From: Paenibacillus sp. FSL H3-0469
GTDB lineage: Bacteria > Bacillota > Bacilli > Paenibacillales > Paenibacillaceae
NCBI RefSeq assembly: GCF_038051945.1
Contig: NZ_CP150302.1
Coordinates: 3,596,001 to 3,660,000 of the forward strand
DNA length: 64,000 nt
Direction of reading: 5' to 3'
Below are positions 23,428 through 32,248 of the stretch, piece after piece. The translations under genes were made by a program, and so were the position numbers. Positions within the stretch are counted from its first letter, which is position 1; each line of letters begins with the position of its first letter. The notes beneath the pieces were generated by a model. That model was given only the letters and a program-made list of their open reading frames with translations. It was not told where the DNA came from and did not search any database.

Positions 23428-23955
23428 TCACTTATTCCACTTACTGCCGGGCTTAAATTTGACCTGTTGAACCTTGTCTTTATCCTTGTCCTTCTCTTTA
23501 TCCTTATCCTTGCCTTTACCAGTGCCTTCACCTTTGCCCTTAGTCTGCTTGGTGCCGCTGTTGACAATCGGCGCGGCCTGCGCCTTGATCGGCGGCGGTA
23601 GTGTATCGACGTAAGAGGCAGCCGCTACACGGACCTCCCGCAATTCCATACTAAAGGTCATACCGTCTGCCGTCGTGTAATCGGTCGCTGTTGAAAAGTC
23701 CGTAATCACGCCCACGAAACCATTTCGACCTACATAACTGACAATCTGGCCTTTATCCTTAACCGATATGATATCTGCCCGCGTCTTCGCCGCCTTTGGC
23801 CCGGCAATAATCCCCGAAAGGGACAGGGTGCGGGCTTGGGCCTGCACATGGTCAATCAGGTTGATGCCCTTTTCAACCGGCTGCTCCGTGACCGTCACCG
23901 GAAAGCTGGGCGACTCGCTCTGAACGGTGATGTACATGCCATTAATTAGCGCCAC
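23428..23955 (-). CDS. Tail protein with lysine/aspartate-rich C-terminus
   Basis: A 175-aa protein. GTG at 23955 is taken as start because GGGGGTGG stands six bases before it and it overlaps the tape-measure end; ATG 23937 has no ribosome site. The N-terminal 125 residues are beta-rich (GMYITVQSESPSFPVTVTEQ, then FVGVITDFSTATDYTTADGM), like phage proteins placed after the tape measure. The last 45 residues become extremely charged, with alternating K-D, K-E and K-G pairs, then VQQVKFKPGSKWNK. The tail may bind DNA or act as a flexible tether. Confidence 0.68.
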   Translation of the reverse strand: MALINGMYITVQSESPSFPVTVTEQPVEKGINLIDHVQAQARTLSLSGIIAGPKAAKTRADIISVKDKGQIVSYVGRNGFVGVITDFSTATDYTTADGMTFSMELREVRVAAASYVDTLPPPIKAQAAPIVNSGTKQTKGKGEGTGKGKDKDKEKDKDKDKVQQVKFKPGSKWNK

Positions 23956-26863
23956 TGATTTCCACCCCCATGATCCGGGATACAGCGTCAATAATATCCT
24001 GCAGTTTTTGATCCACAACATTACCAATCTGTTGCACTGTTTTATCATTGGCATTGCCTTGAATGGTGATGTTGATGGCTGGAGCTGTGAAGTTGACTCT
24101 TTGATTATTGGTTGTACGAGCCGGTGCAGATTCTGGCGTATATGGATCAGGTTCCCGGCTAACTGTTTTTTCAATTGGAGCAGGCATAAGATCCGAAAAA
24201 CTATTTGGCATTGTCCACTTTCGCATAGGATCGTAATTGATTTGGGAGTATTCTTCATTTTCCTTGGCGGTTAGGACGCGCTCTCCCTTATGAAGTTCGG
24301 AAATATAGCCGTCAAAAGGTACATACGCTAAACCTTTAGCGTTACTCCCGTCAATGGGTGTAACTCCTAATACGGCATCAGGCGTTTCTATACTCGCTGT
24401 CGCAGTTGTTTTAAAGCTGAAAGCATTCTTTATCTTGTCTCCCAATGCTTTGACCTTTATCATAAGGTTCTCAGCCATACTACCAATGCCGTTAATAAGG
24501 CTCTGAATAATGTCTTTACCGATTTGCTTAAGATCAATGCCCCCAAAGAAGTCCGTCACAGTTCCCCACATATCAGTAACAGCCGTCAGGAGTTTGGTGC
24601 CTATTCCTTTGACGCCGCTGACAATCTGCCCCCATATGGCGGTAATCTTGTTCCATACCTTCGTCATGAGGGAATTTGTCGTGTCAAAGACCTTATTCCA
24701 GGCTGCCTTAATCTCACTCCAAACCTTTGAGACAGCGCTGGACACGGAACCGGTGATGCTGCTCCATATCGACTTAATTTTGTTCCAGACCGCCGTAAAA
24801 ATAGAAGCCGTACCCTCTTTGACTTTCTGCCATGCTTCAGCGACTCGTGACCACACGGCTGTTGATGCAGTATTCACCGTGTTCAGAATCCAGTTCCAGG
24901 CTTGCTTAAGCCAATTCCAGATGGCCGTGAATACAGCTACGGTCACGGCCTTAATCTTATCCCAATTTTTATACACCAGGAGTGCAATCATAGTGATGGG
25001 TCCACCTAAGACGGCCAAGATGGTGACGCCCCATTTTTTGATGAAATTGGTCACCGCATTAAAGGCCAGCATGAAGTATTTAGGGATCGTCACTTTGAAG
25101 AAATTAAGAGTTGCCATGGTCGCCTTTTTGATCCCGCCCCACATCTTGTCTATGAAGGCGCGGAATTTGTCTGAACGCTTGTAGGCCACTGTGAGCGCCA
25201 CGCCTAGCCCCACCAAGGCCAATACGACAAGAGCAATGGGATTCATTGCTATCACCGCGTTAAATGCCGTCTGGACGGCTGTGAACGCCTTGGTGATACC
25301 TGACCAAACCTTTGTAGCAATCCCGGCAATCTTGGTCGCGGTTGATACGGCAAATATGGCCGCCTTATAGGTCAGCATCATGGCAGCTATGCCGGATACA
25401 ATAGGGATAAACCCTCCCCACTCCACAACCGCTTTGCCGACATCATACATCTTCGTAGCAATGTTCTGGATTTCTGGCCACAATGCCACCGCAGCCCCCA
25501 GCAGCTTCGTCCCTACTAATTCGACTATCGGCTGCAGGCTGGTCCACAGCTCCTGGCCCTTGGTGACCAGCATATTAAACGCATCCCCCGCCATCTGCCC
25601 AAATTGCTGCAGGTAAGGCATTGCCGTCTGTATCCAGCCCCCGACCTTATCCACCACGGCAGCGCCGAATTGCTGGAGATACGGCAGCGCCGCCTTGACC
25701 CAGCCAGCGACCGCACCCAGTGCCTTACCTAAACCATTACCGATGGCATTTCCGACCGCCTCAATCTGTGGCTTGTGTTCAGACAGCCATTGACCAAATT
25801 GGTTGAAATACGGCAGCAGCTTCTGCCCTATCGGAATCAGGATGCCTACCTCGATCTGCCTGCCGAACATCCTCATAGCCTCGCCGGGCTTTTCAAACTT
25901 GATTTTATTCAGCTCGTCCATGGTCTTCTTACTTTTATCAAACGACTTGCCCGCCGCGCCCATGGCCGATATAACGTTAATTTCCAAGTCTTCAAACTGC
26001 GAACCCATCAGCGCGACACCGATATTATTCCGCGCTACCGGATCAGCTATATCCGATATCATGGAGACAATATCGCTAAATGCCTGTTTCGACTGCGGGC
26101 CGCCGCGTGCGAAGGTCTGCATCATGGCTTCTGCATTTAATCCTAATGCCGTAAAAGCATCCATGGACGTCTTGCTGCCATCCTTGGAACGAATGTTGAA
26201 CTCTTTAACAGCGTCGCCAACTTTGTCAACTTGAAAGACGCCTTCCTTTGAGCCAGCGGCGAAGACGTCAAACATTTCGTCTGCACTAAAGCCTAAGCTC
26301 TTGAATTGGTTCGCGTATTCATTTGCGGAGTCTACCAGCTCCCCGGATTTATCAAGCCCCCGCTGCGCACCCTGCGCTAGTAGGTTGTAAGCATCTTCCG
26401 ATGTGATGCCGAACTGCTTCATCATGGTATCTACCGACTTGATTGATTCAGGGATTTCAAAACCAAACTGATCTCGCATCAGGATTGCATTCCTGGTGGT
26501 GTTCTCCAGCTCCGCCCCGGTCTGGCCGGTTACCTGCTGCACGTTTGCAATAGCTGCGCCCAGGTCGTTCCAATCTTCACCGAAGTTGTTGGCATACAAG
26601 TTCTTGGCAATCCCTCGGGTCGCTTCCATTTGTTCCGCCGTCGCTCCAGTAGCTCCCTCGACCTGCTTCATGGCCGTTTCGTAATTAGACGCTGCATTTA
26701 TTCCGGCCGCAGCAATACCCACCATAGCCGCGCCTGCCGCCGCTCCCATGGCAACAACACCTTTGGTCAACTTGCTGACCTTTTTGTCCGCGCTGTCTAA
26801 GCCCTTGCTGTTAAACTTGAAGCCTACCGCATACATCAAGGACCCAATAATTCCGCCTGCCAT
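23942..26863 (-). CDS. Prophage tail tape measure protein
   Basis: A 973-aa length-determining protein. Residues about 50-350 form the conserved tape-measure core (MMKQFGITSEDAYNLLAQGA, then LGFSADEMFDVFAAGSKEG) related to the left cluster's tape measure. Long hydrophobic and Trp-rich amphipathic repeats (WNKIKSIWSSITGSVSSAV-type units) cover about 590-790. The C-terminus has GLAYVPFDGYISELHKGERV, a common ending. The expected tail is similar in length to that of the left cluster, judged from protein size alone. Confidence 0.93.
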   Translation of the reverse strand: MAGGIIGSLMYAVGFKFNSKGLDSADKKVSKLTKGVVAMGAAAGAAMVGIAAAGINAASNYETAMKQVEGATGATAEQMEATRGIAKNLYANNFGEDWNDLGAAIANVQQVTGQTGAELENTTRNAILMRDQFGFEIPESIKSVDTMMKQFGITSEDAYNLLAQGAQRGLDKSGELVDSANEYANQFKSLGFSADEMFDVFAAGSKEGVFQVDKVGDAVKEFNIRSKDGSKTSMDAFTALGLNAEAMMQTFARGGPQSKQAFSDIVSMISDIADPVARNNIGVALMGSQFEDLEINVISAMGAAGKSFDKSKKTMDELNKIKFEKPGEAMRMFGRQIEVGILIPIGQKLLPYFNQFGQWLSEHKPQIEAVGNAIGNGLGKALGAVAGWVKAALPYLQQFGAAVVDKVGGWIQTAMPYLQQFGQMAGDAFNMLVTKGQELWTSLQPIVELVGTKLLGAAVALWPEIQNIATKMYDVGKAVVEWGGFIPIVSGIAAMMLTYKAAIFAVSTATKIAGIATKVWSGITKAFTAVQTAFNAVIAMNPIALVVLALVGLGVALTVAYKRSDKFRAFIDKMWGGIKKATMATLNFFKVTIPKYFMLAFNAVTNFIKKWGVTILAVLGGPITMIALLVYKNWDKIKAVTVAVFTAIWNWLKQAWNWILNTVNTASTAVWSRVAEAWQKVKEGTASIFTAVWNKIKSIWSSITGSVSSAVSKVWSEIKAAWNKVFDTTNSLMTKVWNKITAIWGQIVSGVKGIGTKLLTAVTDMWGTVTDFFGGIDLKQIGKDIIQSLINGIGSMAENLMIKVKALGDKIKNAFSFKTTATASIETPDAVLGVTPIDGSNAKGLAYVPFDGYISELHKGERVLTAKENEEYSQINYDPMRKWTMPNSFSDLMPAPIEKTVSREPDPYTPESAPARTTNNQRVNFTAPAINITIQGNANDKTVQQIGNVVDQKLQDIIDAVSRIMGVEISGAN

Positions 26864-26907
26864 ATGCCCCCTCCTTTCCAGCAGAAAAAAGACGCCCCGA
26901 AGGACGT

Positions 26908-27102
26908 CTATTTCTTGCTCTTATTCAATTCCCTTTGCTGCTTGATGTGGATGTCCAGAGCCGCGTTAGCCTCCGCCACATCCTCATCATCCATAATTAG
27001 CAGATCCGAATAGGTAATGCCCATATCTGACAGCAATATCCGCCACTGGCTCCAATTCGCTTCGGCACGTCGCATTGCTTCGGTCTTACTGATCCTCGGC
27101 AT
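26908..27102 (-). CDS. Tail assembly chaperone, second part (T domain)
   Basis: A 64-aa product if translation begins at ATG 27102, which overlaps the upstream chaperone gene. The sequence (ISKTEAMRRAEANWSQWRIL, then SDLLIMDDEDVAEANAALD) is typical of the T part of G/GT tail chaperones just before the tape measure. Its frame is +1 (or -2) relative to the first part and stays open upstream, so it could be made by frameshift or by re-initiation at the overlap. No clear slippery site is visible, unlike in the left cluster. Confidence 0.68.
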   Translation of the reverse strand: MPRISKTEAMRRAEANWSQWRILLSDMGITYSDLLIMDDEDVAEANAALDIHIKQQRELNKSKK

Positions 27103-27379
27103 CGTCTTCCAGCTCTTCGTCGTCTTGACCAGTGATGAAGGCAAAGGCTTTACCGACAATCTCCGTCATTTCCATATAGGAATCAAAATCGTCAAGGCGT
27201 AGCTTCGGTTCAACAACCACATGCTGAAGCATTTCCTCTGCCAGACGCTCGTCGGAAGGAACGCCGTGCTTGTTCTTGACCCGGTCCGTAATCTTGGTTA
27301 CATTTCGGACTCCGGGATGTTGTAAGGTATAGTCCTTCCCGGACTTAGTTGTTACCTTCTTTTGCTGAAATGTTGCCAA
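27086..27379 (-). CDS. Tail assembly chaperone, first part (G domain)
   Basis: A 97-aa protein starting at TTG 27379 with GAGAGGGG upstream. The text LATFQQKKVTTKSGKDYTLQ, VRNVTKITDRVKNKHGVPSD and the acidic C-terminus DDEELEDDAEDQ are typical of G-type tail chaperones. It lies after the tube gene and before the tape measure. The overlap with the second part suggests a joined product. Confidence 0.75.
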   Translation of the reverse strand: MATFQQKKVTTKSGKDYTLQHPGVRNVTKITDRVKNKHGVPSDERLAEEMLQHVVVEPKLRLDDFDSYMEMTEIVGKAFAFITGQDDEELEDDAEDQ

Positions 27380-27425
27380 TTCAATTACCCCTCTCAAATT
27401 GTGATAATCCCAAACGCTTGGGAAT

Positions 27426-27827
27426 TTAGTTCATTGACAAGTCAAGGCACTGGAACTCATACGATTTATCGCCAGCCTCGCCGCCATATTCCCGGTCTGC
27501 GGGCTTTTTGAGATATGCCTGAGTCGCAATGTTCGTTTCTTTTGGTGTCCCCGAAAAAATAACGGAAACAGGAACCAGTTTGCCGCTGTTCGCAAGTCCA
27601 TCCAGATAAGGAACCTGCGGGCTGGTCCGCTGCAGGGTGACGGTGATAGTTCCCAGGGGATTATTCACCTTGTTACGGATTACATCCCCCTGAGCGCCCA
27701 CCGCTGTTGTATACTGTTCTTCATCCTTGGCAACCGTCACCAAATCCTCACCGTATCCTGTTAAAAAGACGCCATCCACAATCGTGGTGACGTCCATCGA
27801 ATCGTATGTTTTAACTTCTCCTGCCAC
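27426..27827 (-). CDS. Tail tube-like protein (DUF3277 family)
   Basis: A 133-aa protein starting at GTG 27827 with AGGAGG upstream. The pattern YDSMDVTTIVDGVFLTGYGE, then LGTITVTLQRTSPQVPYLDG, matches DUF3277 proteins that follow DUF3383 sheath proteins in Bacillus and Clostridium myoviruses and are the likely inner tube. Family placement is from recollection of pattern and order. Confidence 0.78.
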   Translation of the reverse strand: MAGEVKTYDSMDVTTIVDGVFLTGYGEDLVTVAKDEEQYTTAVGAQGDVIRNKVNNPLGTITVTLQRTSPQVPYLDGLANSGKLVPVSVIFSGTPKETNIATQAYLKKPADREYGGEAGDKSYEFQCLDLSMN

Positions 27828-27839
27828 TTGTACCGCCTC

Positions 27840-28865
27840 CTATGCAAATTTGATTGTGCCGCGAATCACGGCCGTGTGAACAGCTCCGGCAATGACAAAC
27901 TCAAATTGTCCGTCCGGGTAGTTACGGGCGGCAACCTGCGCCGGATCAACCTGCGAACGCGGCGGGAATGTCGTATTGTACAACGGCACGCCATCATCAT
28001 CGGCCGCAATCATGCCCTGCAGGTATGCCCGCTGCAGCACCGTCCGCACCGCGCTCTCAATCTGGGCAATGCCGCGATTATCATACGGGATTTTAGATAA
28101 AGCAGCCTGCGCCTGGTTGAACAGATCCTGAACAGCGTACTGGATGGAAAATACAATGAAGTCCTGAGAGTGGATAAAGTCGATGAACTCCCCGCTAACC
28201 GCCCGGCCGTCGCTGGTGACGTTGGTCCCGGCCTTGGTCACGTAGGTATTAGCGCCCAGTGCATGGATGGCATTCAGTTCGGAAGCGTCGATATCCATTG
28301 GAGCAATGCCAACCAGCGTCCAGCCTTTCCATGTTACACTGCCCACCGGTAGGCTGCCGACCGCTCCCACCCACGCAGCATCAGGGTAGTTGTTGACGGT
28401 TGTGTGATAGATCACCGCTGTGCGGTCATATACCTTTGCTTTGATGGTCGCCAGATCTGCCTTACTACTGGTCCGGGCCACAAACTGCCGAGACTTATCA
28501 GCCTCTACGGCATCCGCAATCAGGATTAGGTCTTCAACCGTTGTTGTAGTGGTGAGCAGAAAGTGCCAATCCTTTAGAAACAAGGTCGGCAGCAGATCCA
28601 CCAACGCTACCGGGCTTGCTCCGGTCTTGCGGGAGATAATTGCCACCTCTGCAGGCGGATTTTTCTGGGCAAACAGGGCGAAAGCCGCCTTGTATTCCTC
28701 GGTGCTGGCCGGATAATCCGCCTTCACCGCATCGATGTCCGCGTAATTCTTGAAGTCTTTACCTGCCGTACTGCTGCCCAAAATCAAGGGCTTGCCGAAT
28801 CCACCCAGGATAGGCGTCGGCTTAAGAACGGCAATGGTTACTGTTACATCACTAATGCTCAACAT
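27840..28865 (-). CDS. Tail sheath protein (DUF3383 family)
   Basis: A 341-aa protein starting at ATG 28865 five bases after AAAGGAG. The N-terminus SISDVTVTIAVLKPTPILGG, the central DWHFLLTTTTTVEDLILIAD and the C-terminal FEFVIAGAVHTAVIRGTIKF match DUF3383 sheath proteins. It is shorter than the P2-type sheath of the left cluster and belongs to a different lineage. Contraction of this sheath would drive infection by the prophage particle. Confidence 0.82.
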   Translation of the reverse strand: MLSISDVTVTIAVLKPTPILGGFGKPLILGSSTAGKDFKNYADIDAVKADYPASTEEYKAAFALFAQKNPPAEVAIISRKTGASPVALVDLLPTLFLKDWHFLLTTTTTVEDLILIADAVEADKSRQFVARTSSKADLATIKAKVYDRTAVIYHTTVNNYPDAAWVGAVGSLPVGSVTWKGWTLVGIAPMDIDASELNAIHALGANTYVTKAGTNVTSDGRAVSGEFIDFIHSQDFIVFSIQYAVQDLFNQAQAALSKIPYDNRGIAQIESAVRTVLQRAYLQGMIAADDDGVPLYNTTFPPRSQVDPAQVAARNYPDGQFEFVIAGAVHTAVIRGTIKFA

Positions 28866-29352
28866 AATCACTCCTTTGTATTGGTGTTGCTGTCTCGATC
28901 CAGCCGGTCAAATCGGAAATCACTAGGTCGGTCGCTCGAAGCTCGACATCAAACCCCTGCCGCCGCTCCCACTCTTCGCCTATGTTGATATCCCGGTTCT
29001 GTATTTCCCCAATCTCGATCACAATCACATCCAGCGTATCTTTAAGAACTTCCCGGCCCGTCGCCTTGAACCAGTCCCGCGCCCGCATGGCATTTACCAT
29101 AGCAACATCAGAATCATCGGCGTAGCAGTTAAAAGAGGCGGTGAAGGTCACCGCCTCCCGTCTCTGCTGCTGCCCGTCCTGCTGGGTGATGATGGGCTGC
29201 CCGCCGGCGGAACCAAACCCACCGACGAAGCTATAGGTCATGAAATCGCCGGGAGGAATATCCCCGCCGCCGTTCATCTCGATCACTAGCCCGCCGGTGG
29301 CTACTTCCAACCCTTCAACAATAGATACTCGAATATCCTCAAACGGAAGCAT
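28852..29352 (-). CDS. Neck/tail terminator protein (gp12-like, LIC_12616 family)
   Basis: A 166-aa protein: an N-terminal helix MLPFEDIRVSIVEGLEVATG, then DFMTYSFVGGFGSAGGQPII and TFTASFNCYADDSDVAMVNA. This arrangement is typical of neck-terminator proteins that join tail to head in DUF3383-type myoviruses. It overlaps the sheath and the upstream gene by about 14 bases each. Confidence 0.78.
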   Translation of the reverse strand: MLPFEDIRVSIVEGLEVATGGLVIEMNGGGDIPPGDFMTYSFVGGFGSAGGQPIITQQDGQQQRREAVTFTASFNCYADDSDVAMVNAMRARDWFKATGREVLKDTLDVIVIEIGEIQNRDINIGEEWERRQGFDVELRATDLVISDLTGWIETATPIQRSDYVEH

Positions 29353-29683
29353 TGGCGACCACCTTTCTCAGCAGGTATTGATTAATGTCGGAGTATTCGC
29401 GGTCCGGCGACTCCACCACGTTGTACTGTACGCCCAGGTAATCAATACGCTCCCCGGTGGCGTGTACGGCCGTTGTGTAAAGCATACGGTCCGTCTCGGT
29501 ATAATCACCGCCCTCTGTGGCCCGCAGGCGGGCGCTGACCGGCTGGATGCTCCCGCTCCGCTGCAGACGCTCCGGCGGAGACGGCACCCATTTCCCCTTA
29601 ACCCATGTACCGCCGCTGTCCCGCACCAGGGTATACGGCCGGAAATACTTGCGGACTACGCCAGCAAACTTGAAATTCCTCAT
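29339..29683 (-). CDS. Probable head closure protein
   Basis: A 114-aa protein with a beta-barrel pattern (YTLVRDSGGTWVKGKWVPSP, then GSIQPVSARLRATEGGDY, then YTTAVHATGERIDYLGVQYN). This is the usual outline of head closure proteins that follow the head-tail adaptor. It shares a base with its upstream neighbour. The assignment depends on position and fold pattern. Confidence 0.62.
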   Translation of the reverse strand: MRNFKFAGVVRKYFRPYTLVRDSGGTWVKGKWVPSPPERLQRSGSIQPVSARLRATEGGDYTETDRMLYTTAVHATGERIDYLGVQYNVVESPDREYSDINQYLLRKVVANASV

Positions 29684-30171
29684 CAGCTCGGCCCCCTTCG
29701 TGCGCGGGCAATGACGGACCAGGACAGTGCCTCTTTCAAGCGCAGTTCCTCGGCCTGCAGCAGTTTACGCCCCTGCTTGTGACTCGCATAGATAGCGCTG
29801 AGGGGTGGCTGCTTGATCCGTTCAAAGTTTGCGCGGGTCTTTTCCAGACCAGCCTCGCCAATCTCCTGATAAAGCTCCTGCGGCGTCTTACGGCCAAAGG
29901 CGATTTCAGTCACTCCGGCCTTAACAATTTTATTGATGATGGGCCGGGACTTAATTTTCCCTGTTCGTATAAAGGAACGCTCTGGGATGTGCTTCGGCGC
30001 GGAACCAAACTCATGCACAATGCCGATTACCGCCAGTTCTTCGCTGCCTCGGATGCCGACAACCACCCGATGCTCTGTGATAGCCTTCATTCGTTTGGTC
30101 AACTTCTTCAAATTTTCATCCCCAGTTACCTGCACTCGAACACAGGTTGCCCGGCGTCTTGGTGTCGCCAT
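29683..30171 (-). CDS. HK97 gp10-like tail-completion protein
   Basis: A 162-aa protein. The features DENLKKLTKRMKAITEHRVV, VGIVHEFGSAPKHIPERSFI-like (in the protein: VIGIVHEFGSAPKHIPERSF) and the C-terminal LLQAEELRLKEALSWSVI match gp10-like and Mu gpG-like neck proteins, including the invariant HEFG...IPERSF. It connects the head-tail joint to the tail terminator. Confidence 0.8.
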   Translation of the reverse strand: MATPRRRATCVRVQVTGDENLKKLTKRMKAITEHRVVVGIRGSEELAVIGIVHEFGSAPKHIPERSFIRTGKIKSRPIINKIVKAGVTEIAFGRKTPQELYQEIGEAGLEKTRANFERIKQPPLSAIYASHKQGRKLLQAEELRLKEALSWSVIARARRGPS

Positions 30172-30180
30172 GGTCTCACC

Positions 30181-30729
30181 TCACAATTCCGGGCGGATAT
30201 GCGGCGCAATCAGCGCTTTAACCGCCATTGGCATGTCAGCTTCCGCCGCCGCATACGCAACCGAGATATCACCGACCCGCTCGGACGTAACCCCCGGTTC
30301 CCGCTGCAGGTGTTTTGCCATCAGTACACAGGCATATTCCAGCGTTTCGGGCAGGGTGGAGGGATTATCATCGGTTGCATCCTCCGGCAGCACGTAACCG
30401 GCGGTGTAGGTCACCGACAGTCCGCGCTCGCCGCCAGGCCAGCCGCAACACCGGAAAAATATGCCGTTATCCAGTGGCTCTACATCGGTAAATGGTTGGT
30501 CAGGCTTTTCGTGAATGGAAACAGAGTGCACAGGATAGTTTGGAAGATACAAATACTGCCCACGCATTCCATTCACGCGCCCGGTGTACTGCTGGAGCTT
30601 GAACCTCCGACGGCACTTCTCTTCAATCGCTGTGGAAGCCACGGTAAGCAGCGCCGTCAGCTCCGCATCTGGCATATCGCCTGCCGGATCAACGCCCAGG
30701 AGCCTAGCTTTTTCCAGCGTCGTTAGCAT
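30181..30729 (-). CDS. Head-tail adaptor (gp6-like)
   Basis: A 182-aa protein with the helical start TTLEKARLLGVDPAGDMPDA, then ELTALLTVASTAIEEKCRRR and the strand-rich LYLPNYPVHSVSIHEKPDQP. This is the layout of gp6/gp15-like adaptors that bind the portal from below. Its start overlaps the preceding small gene. Confidence 0.8.
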   Translation of the reverse strand: MLTTLEKARLLGVDPAGDMPDAELTALLTVASTAIEEKCRRRFKLQQYTGRVNGMRGQYLYLPNYPVHSVSIHEKPDQPFTDVEPLDNGIFFRCCGWPGGERGLSVTYTAGYVLPEDATDDNPSTLPETLEYACVLMAKHLQREPGVTSERVGDISVAYAAAEADMPMAVKALIAPHIRPEL

Positions 30730-30940
30730 CCGGCGTCACCTCGCCTGCTTTCCCCTTCTTCTCAGCGGACTTCACGGCATCTGGTGCCTGCGTTTCAGCC
30801 GCCAAATAGCCCGCCTCCTGCAGCTCCGCAATACGTTCCGGGGAGTCTCCGGGGTATGAAGCACCCACAATATAGCGTTTCTGGGTCTCCTTGTCCCGGA
30901 ATACCTTCAATACTTCGTAATTCTCCGTTGTTTTCGCCAT
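30704..30940 (-). CDS. Small head protein, 78 aa
   Basis: Begins MAKTTENYEVLKVFRDKETQ with GGAGG six bases before the ATG. The first 45 residues (YIVGASYPGDSPERIAELQE) form a small beta fold with a helix; the remainder is charged and disordered. Proteins like this follow the capsid gene in many HK97-type phages. Function is unproven; it might be a head-maturation or decoration protein. Confidence 0.6.
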   Translation of the reverse strand: MAKTTENYEVLKVFRDKETQKRYIVGASYPGDSPERIAELQEAGYLAAETQAPDAVKSAEKKGKAGEVTPDANDAGKS

Positions 30941-30999
30941 GGTTGGCCTCCTTCTGCCGGTTCATCCGGCCATGGGATTAAAAAAGGGGCGAAACGCCC

Positions 31000-32199
31000 C
31001 TATACTTCGTCTGAAATATCCAATTGTCCGTAAACAGCCGCGCCCGGGTCCCAAATCTTGATATCATCCCGCATAATAGTCCGGAACTCCGTGGTATCCC
31101 GTCTCCAAGCGTCGCCACCCTCTTTCGTGCTGGCCAGTTCGAAGAATTTGCGGGAAAACAGCTTGATCAGTTGTTTGAGATTACCGATAATGATAGGCGC
31201 TTTTCCAGTAGTGGTGTCACTCGGCAAATACCGATTCGCAACCACGACAATCCGGCGACCCTTGTACACCATACCGGTAGGTGAAGTGATGTCCGGCTGC
31301 AAGAGTGGCCGTCCCTGGGCATCAACCAATTGATCCAGCCAGTTATAACCGTCCTGGTTAGTCATGATCACGGATGTTTGGCTAATTGCTGGGTCCAAAT
31401 CGACATTAAGAACGCGCTTAACGTCACCAAAATTGGCTAAATCCACTTTCGGAAGTGTCTTTGCAAGCGTGGTAATCAGCACATTCCGTGTGACTACCGC
31501 CTTGCGGCCGATCCAATCCGTAATATATTCAATCAAATTCTGATCACTATCGGCCAAAAGTTCATTTGTCAGTGGCAGGATACCCCCACGTTTCCGAACC
31601 TTGTAATCGATATCCTGAAAGGTTGGATTGTCGATTTCAGGAATTGGTGCATATTCATCAATAACCGGGAAAGGGACCATGTCCTGAATCTTCTCCATTA
31701 CACGAGAACCGGACAAAGAATTTACCGAAATGACGTCAACATATTGGGAAAGATCATCCAAAGAACGCATAAAGGTATGAATCTTTGTTTGGATATCCTT
31801 CGGAACCAGCAAATGCGAATCCCCTGCAGGAATGGCCGGGTTGGTTTCCCCTTCGTTCATCACGGCGCGGCGTTCGTATTCCTTAACCACACTCCGCATG
31901 TCCGCCGTCACCCCTTGGCGGCGCAATCCCCGAAGGAAAATGCTCTGATACTCCTTCTCCAGCTCCGCATCTTCGCGTTTGTCCATGTCGGTATTCCGTC
32001 CGCCCAATTCTTCGCCGCCGCCCAGATTATCGCGATCCTCATTCTCCAGCTCCTGGTGCATCTTGGCTTTCGCTTGCAGAGAACGGACTTCATCCATCAT
32101 CTCTTCCGCTTCCTTCGTCTTATCCTGCGCCAAGAAAGAGCGCACTTCTGTTTTCCGCTGCTCCAGCTTCGCCAGCAGCTCCCGCAATTCTTTATTCAT
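31000..32199 (-). CDS. Major capsid protein (HK97 family)
   Basis: A 399-aa protein. Residues 1-100 are a charged coiled coil (KELRELLAKLEQRKTEVRSF) that acts as an internal scaffold and is removed by the protease. The HK97 fold follows, with PAGDSHLLVPKDIQTKIHTF, VMEKIQDMVPFPVIDEYAPI and the C-terminal TEFRTIMRDDIKIWDPGAAV. Length and the adjacent protease and portal genes fit. Confidence 0.93.
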   Translation of the reverse strand: MNKELRELLAKLEQRKTEVRSFLAQDKTKEAEEMMDEVRSLQAKAKMHQELENEDRDNLGGGEELGGRNTDMDKREDAELEKEYQSIFLRGLRRQGVTADMRSVVKEYERRAVMNEGETNPAIPAGDSHLLVPKDIQTKIHTFMRSLDDLSQYVDVISVNSLSGSRVMEKIQDMVPFPVIDEYAPIPEIDNPTFQDIDYKVRKRGGILPLTNELLADSDQNLIEYITDWIGRKAVVTRNVLITTLAKTLPKVDLANFGDVKRVLNVDLDPAISQTSVIMTNQDGYNWLDQLVDAQGRPLLQPDITSPTGMVYKGRRIVVVANRYLPSDTTTGKAPIIIGNLKQLIKLFSRKFFELASTKEGGDAWRRDTTEFRTIMRDDIKIWDPGAAVYGQLDISDEV

Positions 32200-32248
32200 A
32201 GGTTATAACCCTCCGTATAATGGTTTTTGGCCAAACAAAAAGAGCCGA

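Noticed and set aside
29779..30726. 315-codon open frame on the plus strand
   Set aside because: It is opposite the gp10-like and adaptor genes and its composition (rich in Arg, His and Cys) is that of an antisense frame.
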